Shown here one piece after another: positions 40,881 through 48,278 of a stretch of 64,000 nt of DNA. The notes beneath the pieces were generated by a model that saw nothing but the letters and a program-made list of their open reading frames with translations, made no database searches and was not told the origin of the DNA. Position numbers and translations under genes: made by a program. The stretch is taken from positions 62,001 through 126,000 of the forward strand of contig CAVRGH010000005.1 in assembly GCA_963720675.1 (NCBI GenBank), given 5' to 3'. The DNA is from JALHSW01 sp963720675. Lineage in GTDB: Bacteria > Actinomycetota > Acidimicrobiia > IMCC26256 > PALSA-555. Numbering within the stretch: position 1 is the stretch's first letter; the number at the start of each line of letters is the position of its first letter.

Positions 40881-40919
40881 CGCGTCCGGACTCGGTCCGG
40901 AGCCGTTCGGGAGGTGGGG

Positions 40920-41669
40920 TCAGAGCTCGTCGAGGAGCTTGAACGCCTCGGCGCAGGCGAGCCCGGCCGGCGCCCCGGCCTCGGCCGCGACGGCCCGCAC
41001 CCGCTGCTCGAACGCCTGCCGCTGGGCGGTCACGGTCGTCGCCCCGATGGCGGGGTCGTCGGCGTCGATGCCCATCGTCGAGCGCCACTGGCTGCGGTGC
41101 TCGAGGAGTGCGGTGACCTTGGTGTCGATGGAGCTCTCGACGTCCTCGAGGTGGTCCACGAGCTCGGCCTCGAAGAGGAGCAGGCGCTCGGGCCGGTGGG
41201 GCACCCCGGTGTCGGGGAAGAAGTGAGGGTCGCGCGCGGCGACGATGCCGTCGATGGCGAGCTGCCCGGCGTGCAGGTGGTCGGGGTGGAGGCGGTAGCG
41301 CTTCCACGGGTCGTGTCCCAGCACGATGTCGGGCCTCGCGGTCCGGATCACCTCGCAGACGCGTCGGCGCATGCCCGCGTCGTGCTCGAGCTCGCCGTCG
41401 ACCGCGTCGAGGAAGTGGATGGCGCCGATTCCCAGGACGTCGGCGGCGGCGCGCTGCTCGACGCGTCGCCGTCCGGCGAGCTCGGAGACGTCCACCTCGG
41501 GGTCCCACGACCCCTTCGACCCGTCCGTCAGCACGAGGAGCTCGACGGCGGTTCCCGCCCGCGCCCACTTCGCGAGGGTGCCACCACAGCCGAACTCGAC
41601 GTCGTCGGGGTGCGCCCCGATGGCGAGCGCACGCGAGGGAGGGGTGAGGTCGACGTCCGGCGCGGTCAC
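40920..41669 (-). CDS. PIG-L family deacetylase (LmbE-like)
   Basis: 249 residues from GTG 41669. Zinc/catalytic motifs: AIGAHPDDVEFGCGGTLA and HPDHLHAGQLAIDGI. Longer than the first PIG-L gene in this window, and with LTDGSKGSWDP near the start, as in MshB/Mca-type enzymes that deacetylate GlcNAc-inositol or mycothiol conjugates. Its start overlaps the cofC stop by 4 bp (GTGA on the minus strand), so it is translationally coupled to F420 synthesis, though a metabolic link is not obvious. The true substrate is unknown. Confidence 0.88.
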   Translation of the reverse strand: MTAPDVDLTPPSRALAIGAHPDDVEFGCGGTLAKWARAGTAVELLVLTDGSKGSWDPEVDVSELAGRRRVEQRAAADVLGIGAIHFLDAVDGELEHDAGMRRRVCEVIRTARPDIVLGHDPWKRYRLHPDHLHAGQLAIDGIVAARDPHFFPDTGVPHRPERLLLFEAELVDHLEDVESSIDTKVTALLEHRSQWRSTMGIDADDPAIGATTVTAQRQAFEQRVRAVAAEAGAPAGLACAEAFKLLDEL

Positions 41670-42289
41670 GGCGCCGCCGGCGAGGTCAGGCGCTCGAGGT
41701 CGGACGGGATGTCGACGTCGAACGCGAGGTCGGTGCGGCGCACGACACGGAGACCGAGCCTGAGCCGTCGCGCCTCGGCCGCGTGACGACGGAACGACCC
41801 GGGGCCGTACGAGAAGCGGAACGGTACGTCGATGGGGACCGAGCACACGTTGGTGCCGTCGTCGCGGTGGCAAGGGACGAGCACCACGACCGGCCGGCTG
41901 AGGTCGCGGCCCAGCGGCACGAGCGACTCGGCGTACGGAAGGTCGGCGTGGGCGACGATCGCGCGGACGCACCCGAGCCCCGCCGCACGCGTCCGGCCGG
42001 CATCGGCGGCACCGTCGAGCCCATTTCCGGGGTCGTCGACGAGGTCGAGCCCGAGGTCGGTGGCCCACTGCCGCACCTCGGGCGCACCGGTCACCACGAT
42101 CACGTCGAGGCCGGCGGCTGCTCCGACGACCCGGGTCGCGAGCTCGCGGGCGAGCTCGGCGCGTCGCGCTTCGGTGAGGTGCTCGGCGAGGCGGGCCTTC
42201 GCCGCGACGAACGACCGGATCGGGATCACGACCGCAGCACGCTCCAGACTCGCCCGCTCCACGCCTGGGCGCCCGGGGTCGTCAGGCAC
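41666..42289 (-). CDS. cofC: 2-phospho-L-lactate (phosphoenolpyruvate) guanylyltransferase, F420 biosynthesis
   Basis: 207 residues from GTG 42289. Nucleotidyltransferase fold with AAVVIPIRSFVAAKARLAEHL (GTP-binding 'K...RL' start), VIVVTGAPEV, AHADLPYAE (metal Asp), VLVPCHRDDGTNV and FRFSYGPGSFRRHAAEA, the conserved CofC/FbiD boxes. It activates 2-phospholactate or PEP with GTP to start the F420 side chain. Supports the presence of F420 in this organism and thus the F420-type enzymes at 5327-6289 and 58525-58893. Confidence 0.9.
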   Translation of the reverse strand: MPDDPGRPGVERASLERAAVVIPIRSFVAAKARLAEHLTEARRAELARELATRVVGAAAGLDVIVVTGAPEVRQWATDLGLDLVDDPGNGLDGAADAGRTRAAGLGCVRAIVAHADLPYAESLVPLGRDLSRPVVVLVPCHRDDGTNVCSVPIDVPFRFSYGPGSFRRHAAEARRLRLGLRVVRRTDLAFDVDIPSDLERLTSPAAP

Positions 42290-42353
42290 GGGGGCTCGAC
42301 CGGGGGCGGTCGGACACGGAGTCGTGATGCATCGGGCTGCGTATGCTACCGGC

Positions 42354-43079
42354 GTGGAGCCCCTCTACGACGTGGCTCGCGTCGCGCTGCTCGGTCCGAT
42401 GCGTCTCGGGGTCCGTTGGACGATCGAAGGGGCGCACCGCATCCCGATCCACGGGCCGGCGATCGTCGCGAGCAACCACGTCTCCTATCTCGACCCGCTG
42501 GCGTTGGGCTACCTCGCCGATGTCCGCCATCGCCGAGTCCGCTTCCTGGCCAAGGCCGAGCTGTTCGACAAGGCCGGCCTCGGGTGGGCGCTCCACCAGA
42601 TCCACCAGATCCCCGTGGCGCGGAACTCCGAGGGCGCGGCTGCCGCGCTGGATCCGGCGGTCGCCGCGCTCCGGTCCGGGGAGTGCATCACCGTCTTCCC
42701 CGAGGGCACGATCTCGCTCGACCTGGAGCCCATGGCCGGGAAGACCGGCACCGCACGGCTCGCCGCCGAGAGCGGCGTGCCGGTGATCCCGGTCGGCGTG
42801 TGGGGCCTGCACCGCATGCTCTTCAAGGGGCGGCGCCCGCAGTGGCGGTGGGGCGTCGCCGAGACCATGGTCGTCGGGGACCCGGTGCGGGTGCAGCCCG
42901 GCGACGACGTGTACGAGGCGACCGACCGGATCATGTCGGCGATCGCGACGTGCGTCGCGCGGGCCCGTGAGATCTATCCGCAACGCCCGACCGAGGGCGA
43001 GGACGCGTGGTGGGTCCGGACCCCGGCCACGGCGAAGCTACGACCCGCGCTTCGCACCGCCGACGGGGTGCCGGAGTGA
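42354..43079 (+). CDS. plsC: 1-acyl-sn-glycerol-3-phosphate acyltransferase
   Basis: 241 residues from GTG 42354, chosen because TATGCT is 6 nt upstream and the family normally begins near EPLYDVAR; an ATG 27 bp earlier is also in frame. Acyltransferase motifs: NHVSYLDPL (HX4D catalytic dyad), FPEGTISLD (substrate phosphate), and PVIPVGVWG. It makes phosphatidic acid from lysophosphatidate. Overlaps gpsA by 4 bp (GTGA), a sensible pairing because gpsA provides sn-glycerol-3-phosphate. Confidence 0.92.
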   Translation: MEPLYDVARVALLGPMRLGVRWTIEGAHRIPIHGPAIVASNHVSYLDPLALGYLADVRHRRVRFLAKAELFDKAGLGWALHQIHQIPVARNSEGAAAALDPAVAALRSGECITVFPEGTISLDLEPMAGKTGTARLAAESGVPVIPVGVWGLHRMLFKGRRPQWRWGVAETMVVGDPVRVQPGDDVYEATDRIMSAIATCVARAREIYPQRPTEGEDAWWVRTPATAKLRPALRTADGVPE

Positions 43080-44092
43080 AGCGGCCGACCGTCGCGGTCG
43101 TGGGCGCCGGCTCCTGGGGGACCGCGGTTGCGGCGATCGTCGCCGAGCACGCCGACGTCCGGCTCTGGGCGCGCGACCCCGAGCTCGCAGCAAGCATTGC
43201 GGCCGATCACGAGAACGCCCGCTACCTGCCCGGCATCGTGTTGCCCACCGGGGTCCACACGACGGCAGACCTCGCATCCGCGTGCGCCGGGGCGGAGGTC
43301 GTCGTGATCGGTGTGCCGTCGCACGGGTTTCGAGCAGTGCTGGCCGACGCGGCCGAGGAGATCGGCGATTCCGTTCCAGTCGTGAGCCTCTCGAAGGGCG
43401 TCGAGCAGGGCACGCACCTGCGCATGACCGAGGTCGTCGCGGACGTGCTCACGTCGCACCGCGTGGATCGCATCGGCGTGTTGACGGGGCCGAACCTCGC
43501 GAGCGAGGTCGCGCAGGGTCAGCCGACGGCATCGGTCGTCGCGATCCCCGACGCAGCTGTGGCCGAGCGTCTCCAGCAGATGTTCATGGGCCGGACCTTC
43601 CGCGTCTACACGAACCCCGATGTCGTCGGGTGTGAGATCGCGGGTGCGTTGAAGAACGTCATCGCCATCGCGACCGGCATCGCCGCCGGACTCGGCTACG
43701 GCGACAACACGAAGGCCGCCCTCATGACGCGTGGGCTGGCCGAGCTCGCCCGTCTCGGCGTCGCGCTCGGTGGTGACTCCCTGACGTTCTCGGGTCTCGC
43801 GGGGATGGGCGACCTCGTCGCGACCTGCACCAGCGAGAAGAGCCGTAACCGGTACGTCGGCGTCGAGCTCGGTCGCGGCCGCCGGCTCGACGACATCGTC
43901 ACGGAGATGCAGATGGTCGCGGAGGGGGTCAAGAGCACGCGTGCGGTGCTCGAGCTCGCCGGCCAGCACGATCTCGAGATGCCGATCGCCGCGATGGTCG
44001 GCGCTGTCCTGTACGAGGATGCGACTCCGGCAAACCTGGTCCCCTCGCTCATGCTGCGCGAGGCCAAGGCCGAGCTGCACGGCATCCGTTGA
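43076..44092 (+). CDS. gpsA: Glycerol-3-phosphate dehydrogenase [NAD(P)+]
   Basis: 338 residues. VAVVGAGSWGTAVAAIVAEH (Rossmann), ARDPELAASIAADHENARYLPGI, SLSKGVEQGT, TGPNLASEVAQGQPTASVVA, the catalytic Lys in GALKNVIAIATGIAAGLGYGDNTKAALMTRGLAEL, and MVAEGVKSTRAV. It reduces dihydroxyacetone phosphate to sn-glycerol-3-phosphate for phospholipids. In operon with plsC upstream and overlapping the next gene (TTGA). Confidence 0.96.
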   Translation: MKRPTVAVVGAGSWGTAVAAIVAEHADVRLWARDPELAASIAADHENARYLPGIVLPTGVHTTADLASACAGAEVVVIGVPSHGFRAVLADAAEEIGDSVPVVSLSKGVEQGTHLRMTEVVADVLTSHRVDRIGVLTGPNLASEVAQGQPTASVVAIPDAAVAERLQQMFMGRTFRVYTNPDVVGCEIAGALKNVIAIATGIAAGLGYGDNTKAALMTRGLAELARLGVALGGDSLTFSGLAGMGDLVATCTSEKSRNRYVGVELGRGRRLDDIVTEMQMVAEGVKSTRAVLELAGQHDLEMPIAAMVGAVLYEDATPANLVPSLMLREAKAELHGIR

Positions 44093-45295
44093 GCTCCACC
44101 TTGGTCGGTACGTTGGGTGGGCGCGGCCACGCGCGGGTCGACGCACACGGTGGGATCGCCTCGGACCGACTCGGGTGGTCCTTCGAGTGGTGGATCGGCG
44201 GCGACGACCGTTGGTACGTCCCGGAGCGCGAGTCGACCGTGCGCCAGACGCTCGTCGGCGACGCGCCGATCGTGCGTACCGCGGTACGCGTCCCCGGTGG
44301 CGACGCAGTGCAGTACGCGTACGGTGCGACGGCGCCGGGAGTCCCCGACGGTTCGATCGTCGTGGAGTTCGAGAACGACTCACCCGCCCCGTTCGTCGTC
44401 GCACTGGTCGTCCGTCAGGCCCGAGCCGTCGGCGTCCAGGAGACCACCGCCTTTCTCGACCGCCGCCGAGCGTTGGTCATGCCGCGTGCTCCGTCGCGCT
44501 GGTCGGTCGCGAAGGGGCACTCCACCGACGTGGAGGTCTGCAGCGGGGCGGCACGCGAAGGTCCGTTCCCGTCCACGACCGACCGCGGCGGCCGGATCGA
44601 AGCCGCGTTCCTCCACCCGGTGCCGCACCGAGCGCGGCCTGCGGGTCGCGATCGCGCTGGGCGACGAAGCCTTGACGCGTGGAGACCTCGACCGCCTCCC
44701 CGCGCCCGACGCGGTGGCGCGGGGTTGGACCGCGCAGCTCGACCGCGCCATGAGGGTCGAGCTCCCCGACCCGCGGCTCTCCGCCGCGGTGCGTGCCGCT
44801 CGGGCCCAGGTGCTGCTCGCAGGCGGGCTGCGGCGTCCGACCGGCGATGTCGTCGCCGCGCTCGAGGACTGGGGGTTCGACGCCGAGGCCGCGGATGCCT
44901 TCCCGTTGCTGTCGGGGCGTGAGCGACGACGGGCGGGCGCGAGACCGCGCCGACCCGCGACCTGGAACGAGGTCGTGGCACTCCTCGACCTGGACGAACC
45001 GGCGCTCCTGCTCCTCGGCCTCCGCGGCCTGCTCGCGTTCGACGGTCCGGACCAAGAGATCACCCTGCTCTCCGAGCTGCCGCCGGGTTGGGAGGGGCAG
45101 GGGATCGAGGTGCACGACGCCCCGACGCGCGACGGCCCGGTCTCGTACGCGGTGCGGTGGCACGGCGAGCGACCGGCGCTCCTCTGGGAGGCACCCGCCG
45201 CGCGGTGGTGCAGTGCGCCGGGCCTGGATCCGAACTGGTCGAGCGGCGCGCCGACCGGGGACGCGCTCTTGGCGGCTCCCACGACGACGCCGTGA
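44089..45295 (+). pseudogene. Hypothetical protein split by a frameshift
   Basis: The first part begins with TTG overlapping the gpsA stop and reads coherently for about 180 residues (HGGIASDRLGWSFEWWIGGDDRWYVPERE, FVVALVVRQARA), then becomes an Arg/Ala-rich shadow. The rest (RVAIALGDEALTRGDLDRLPAPDAVARGW, then LLAGGLRRPTGDVVAALEDWGF) is in the next frame up to 45295. Joining near 44620-44645 restores one ~400-residue protein with the same codon bias. One extra base explains it: real decay or sequence error. I do not recognise the family; the helical second half vaguely recalls six-hairpin glycosidases. The stop overlaps the cyclase start (GTGA). Confidence 0.65.
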
Positions 45296-46425
45296 GCAGG
45301 CTCCCGACGCCGTCACAGCTCGAGGCGGCGGGGCTGTACGACCCGAGCGCGCACGACGCGGTGGAACGGCTGGAGCTGGTGACACTGTCGCTCGAGCACG
45401 GGGCGACGTACGACGAGATCCGCCGGGCGATCGCCGAGCGCCGGCTCCACGCCGTCGCCGCGGAGCGCGTGATCATCGGCGGGAACGAGCGCCTCACCCT
45501 CGACGACGCCATCCTCCGGAGCGGGATCGATCCGGCACTCGGGCTGCGAGTGTGGCGCGCCCTGGGGTTCGTCGTACCGGACGCGGATGACCCGCTGTGC
45601 ACCGACGCCGACGTCGAGATCTTCCGGTTCTTCGAGCTCGCGACCACCGTCTTCACCACGGAATCAGCCGTCGCCCTCGCCCGGACGGCGGGGAGCTCGA
45701 TGGCGCGGTTCGCGGACGCGGCGATCTCCGGCGCGCGCGCCATGCTCGAGGCCCCGTTGCGCTCGGAGGGCGCCACCAGCGTCGACATCGCGCGCACGTT
45801 CCTCGGGGTGGCCGAAGACGTGGTGCCGCAGCTGTACCCGATGCTCGAGACCGTGCATCGGCGCCACCTCATGGATACCGGGCGGCGTTACTCGCTCTGG
45901 GGGGTCGCGCCGACCGAGGAGAGCACGACCGAGGCCGTCGTCGGGTTCGCCGACGTGGTCGGCTTCACCGCGCTCTCCCAGCAGCTCGCGCCGGTCGAGA
46001 TCGACGCTTTGGTCGTCGGGTTCGAGGAGCGCGCGCTCACGGTCATCGCGCGGCCCGGCGCGCGCCTGGTGAAGGTGATCGGCGACGAGGTGATGTTCGT
46101 CGCCGGCGATGCCTCGGATGCCCTCGACATCGCCCGGGGACTCATCGCCGATCCCGAGCTGCCGGACCTGCGGGTCGGGCTCGCCGCCGGCGAGGTCGTC
46201 TCCGTGGAGGGCGACCTCTACGGCTCGGTCGTGAACCTCGCGGCACGCCTGGTGCAGCTCGCGGCACCTGGCGGCATCGTCGCCGACGCCGAGACGGCCC
46301 GCCGCCTCGGACCGAGCGCGGACCTGCATGAGGCGGGTGCGCGGTCGGTCGCGGGCTTCCCGGACCCGATCGACGTCTTCTCGTCGCCGGCTCGGACCGT
46401 GACCTCGATCCCGCCCGAGGGCTGA
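45292..46425 (+). CDS. Class III adenylate/guanylate cyclase with N-terminal regulatory domain
   Basis: 377 residues. N-terminal ~200 residues form an all-helical regulatory domain similar in arrangement to the autoinhibitory half of mycobacterial Rv1264-type cyclases. The catalytic domain (~215-370) has both metal Asp (VVGFADVVGFTALS and KVIGDEVMFVAG) and the transition-state Asn/Arg (GSVVNLAARLVQLA). Lys in LVKVIGDE is the base-recognition Lys, favouring ATP. GTG start overlapping the previous stop. Followed by a long structured region and an ammonium transporter. Confidence 0.9.
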   Translation: MSRLPTPSQLEAAGLYDPSAHDAVERLELVTLSLEHGATYDEIRRAIAERRLHAVAAERVIIGGNERLTLDDAILRSGIDPALGLRVWRALGFVVPDADDPLCTDADVEIFRFFELATTVFTTESAVALARTAGSSMARFADAAISGARAMLEAPLRSEGATSVDIARTFLGVAEDVVPQLYPMLETVHRRHLMDTGRRYSLWGVAPTEESTTEAVVGFADVVGFTALSQQLAPVEIDALVVGFEERALTVIARPGARLVKVIGDEVMFVAGDASDALDIARGLIADPELPDLRVGLAAGEVVSVEGDLYGSVVNLAARLVQLAAPGGIVADAETARRLGPSADLHEAGARSVAGFPDPIDVFSSPARTVTSIPPEG

Positions 46426-46792
46426 CGGTTCACTGAACCGACAGGTACCGCTCAGGTGGCTGCTGGATCGCAGGAACGGTCCGTTCACGTCGCGGCAATC
46501 CCGGCGACCTGCGACCTTTCCTACGTTGCCCTCAGGAGAGCCGGGAAGTCTGGTCGGCACGTCGCCAATAGCGACGGACAGCTACGTCCCCCGTGGGGAG
46601 GAGCCGACCAGAGATGTCCGAAATGAGTGGATGCCGGATCCCGAACGGGATTCGTGCCGGCGAGCTCATGGTGAGGTTCTCCAGGCACCCGACTCTCGGG
46701 GCCCGGCCCGCGCACCGTGCGATCGACTCGATCGTGGGCACGCGCGCCGTCTCTTGGATCCCGGTGCACTCCGGGGGATCGGAAGGAGCGAC
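46426..46792 (+). promoter_or_regulatory. Long structured leader upstream of the first ammonium transporter
   Basis: 367 bp with no gene. CGGTTCA-C-TGAACCG (46426-46440) is a perfect 15-bp palindrome, and GTTCAC recurs at 46483-46488. Downstream, GGCAA (46494-46498) pairs with TTGCC (46526-46530). TCTGGTCGGC (46549-46558) pairs with GCCGACCAGA (46603-46612), enclosing two small hairpins (GTCGC/GCGAC 46561-46575; TCCCC/GGGGA 46587-46599): a multibranch RNA junction. Another hairpin ATCCCG/CGGGAT lies at 46638-46651. A riboswitch or protein-bound leader is possible; it does not match the glnA or cobalamin consensus that I know. Confidence 0.55.
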
Positions 46793-48175
46793 ATGAGACG
46801 ACGAGCCGCGCTCGTTGCCGCGATCAGCGGCGGCGCAGTCCTCGTGGCAGCAAACCCTGCGGGAGCACAGAACCTGAGCCCCGAGATCGTCCAGGGCAAC
46901 CTGGACAACACGTTCGTCCTGCTGGCCGCGGTGCTCGTGATCTTCATGCAGGCCGGGTTCGCGCTCGTGGAGGCGGGCTTCACCCGGGCGAAGAACGTCG
47001 CCAACATCATGATGAAGAACCTCATGGACTTCATGGTCGGCCTGATCGCCTTCTACGTCGTCGGCTTCGCGATCGCCTTCGGGCCCGCTGCCGACGAAGG
47101 GATCAAGCAGTTCATCGGGGTCAAAGGGTTCTTCCTCGGAGCCGGTGCCGACAGCTACACGAGTGGGTCGACGCTGAACGTGTTCGTGTTCTTCGTCTTC
47201 CAGCTCGCGTTCGCGGCCACGGCCGCGACCATCGTGTCGGGAGCGATGGCCGAGCGCACGAAGTTCAAGTCGTACTTCCTGTACAGCATCGGGATCACCG
47301 CGTTCATCTACCCGGTGGTCGTGCACTGGCTGTGGGGCGGCGGCTGGCTCGCGCAGCTCGACACCGTGCCGATCGACTTCGCCGGATCGACGATCGTCCA
47401 TGTCACCGGTGGGGTCGCAGCATTGATGGGTGCCATCGCCCTCGGACCGCGCATCGGCAAGTTCGGCAAGGACGGGGCTGCGCGCACCATCCGTGGGCAC
47501 TCGATCCCGCTCGCCGTCCTCGGGACGTTCATCCTGCTGGTGGGTTGGTACGGGTTCAACCCGGGTTCGTACCTCGCTGCCGACGGTCTGGCCATCGGCC
47601 AGATCGCGACGATGACCACGCTCGCAGCAGGAGCGGGAGCGGTCGTCGCGATGCTCGTGGCGTGGTGGACGACGCACGGGAAGGCCGACGTCGGGATGGC
47701 GGCCAACGGGGCGCTCGCCGGCCTCGTGGGCATCACCGCCGGCTGCTACGCGGTCAGCACGACCGGAGCGCTGATCATCGGTGCGATCTGCGGCGGTGCA
47801 GTCGTCGGCAGCATCTGGTTCTTCGACCGAGTGAAGGTCGACGACCCGGTTGGTGCGGTTTCGGTGCACGGCACGTGCGGGATCATCGGCACGCTGCTGG
47901 TCGGGTTCTTCGCGGCCGGCAACGCCGGTGACGCGGGGATCTTCTACGGCGGGAACGCCGACCAGCTGATCGCCCAGATCATCCTCGTGGTCAGCGTCGT
48001 CGCCTGGGTGGCGATCGCCTCCGGCATCCTCTTCTTCATCCTGAAGAAGACCGTCGGGCTCCGGGTGACACCGGACGAGGAGGCCGAAGGGCTCGACCGG
48101 ATCGAGCACGGGTACTCGGGCTACGACTCGGAGGTGTTCACCTTCGTCGAGGAGGACGAGGTGCCCGTGGGCTGA
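46793..48175 (+). CDS. amt: Ammonium transporter (Amt family)
   Basis: 460 residues; ATG with GGAAGGAG in front. N-terminal signal-like helix (ISGGAVLVAANPAGA), then eleven membrane helices. Amt signatures: FMQAGFALVEAGFTRAKN, WLWGGGWLAQL, DFAGSTIVHVTGGVAALMGA (first pore His), GWYGFNPGS, and DDPVGAVSVHGTCGIIGTL (second pore His). It conducts ammonium as a trimer. The acidic C-terminal tail (FTFVEEDEVPVG) replaces the usual PII-binding end. No glnK is adjacent. Confidence 0.96.
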   Translation: MRRRAALVAAISGGAVLVAANPAGAQNLSPEIVQGNLDNTFVLLAAVLVIFMQAGFALVEAGFTRAKNVANIMMKNLMDFMVGLIAFYVVGFAIAFGPAADEGIKQFIGVKGFFLGAGADSYTSGSTLNVFVFFVFQLAFAATAATIVSGAMAERTKFKSYFLYSIGITAFIYPVVVHWLWGGGWLAQLDTVPIDFAGSTIVHVTGGVAALMGAIALGPRIGKFGKDGAARTIRGHSIPLAVLGTFILLVGWYGFNPGSYLAADGLAIGQIATMTTLAAGAGAVVAMLVAWWTTHGKADVGMAANGALAGLVGITAGCYAVSTTGALIIGAICGGAVVGSIWFFDRVKVDDPVGAVSVHGTCGIIGTLLVGFFAAGNAGDAGIFYGGNADQLIAQIILVVSVVAWVAIASGILFFILKKTVGLRVTPDEEAEGLDRIEHGYSGYDSEVFTFVEEDEVPVG

Positions 48176-48203
48176 CCGGACACGGTTCGGTCACACCATT
48201 CGC

Positions 48204-48251
48204 GTGGTGTGCCCAGTCGCCACTCCACCCTCCGGCGGCTGGGCACACCAC
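48204..48251. terminator. Hairpin between amt and the convergent mannosidase gene
   Basis: GTGGTGTGCCCAG (48204-48216) is perfectly complementary to CTGGGCACACCAC (48239-48251), 22-nt loop. The left arm can instead fold with an upstream CACACCA (local hairpin with loop TTCGCG), so two exclusive structures exist. Outer bases CGGTTCGGT / ACCGAACCG also pair. No T-run. Confidence 0.6.
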
Positions 48252-48278
48252 CGAACCGCATGCCCGCCTGCGTGCAAG

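Noticed and set aside
46426..46792. A known cobalamin, glnA or c-di-AMP riboswitch in the amt leader
   Set aside because: I looked for their consensus cores and found only superficial matches (a GGGAA and CGTTCAC phrase), so no family name is given.
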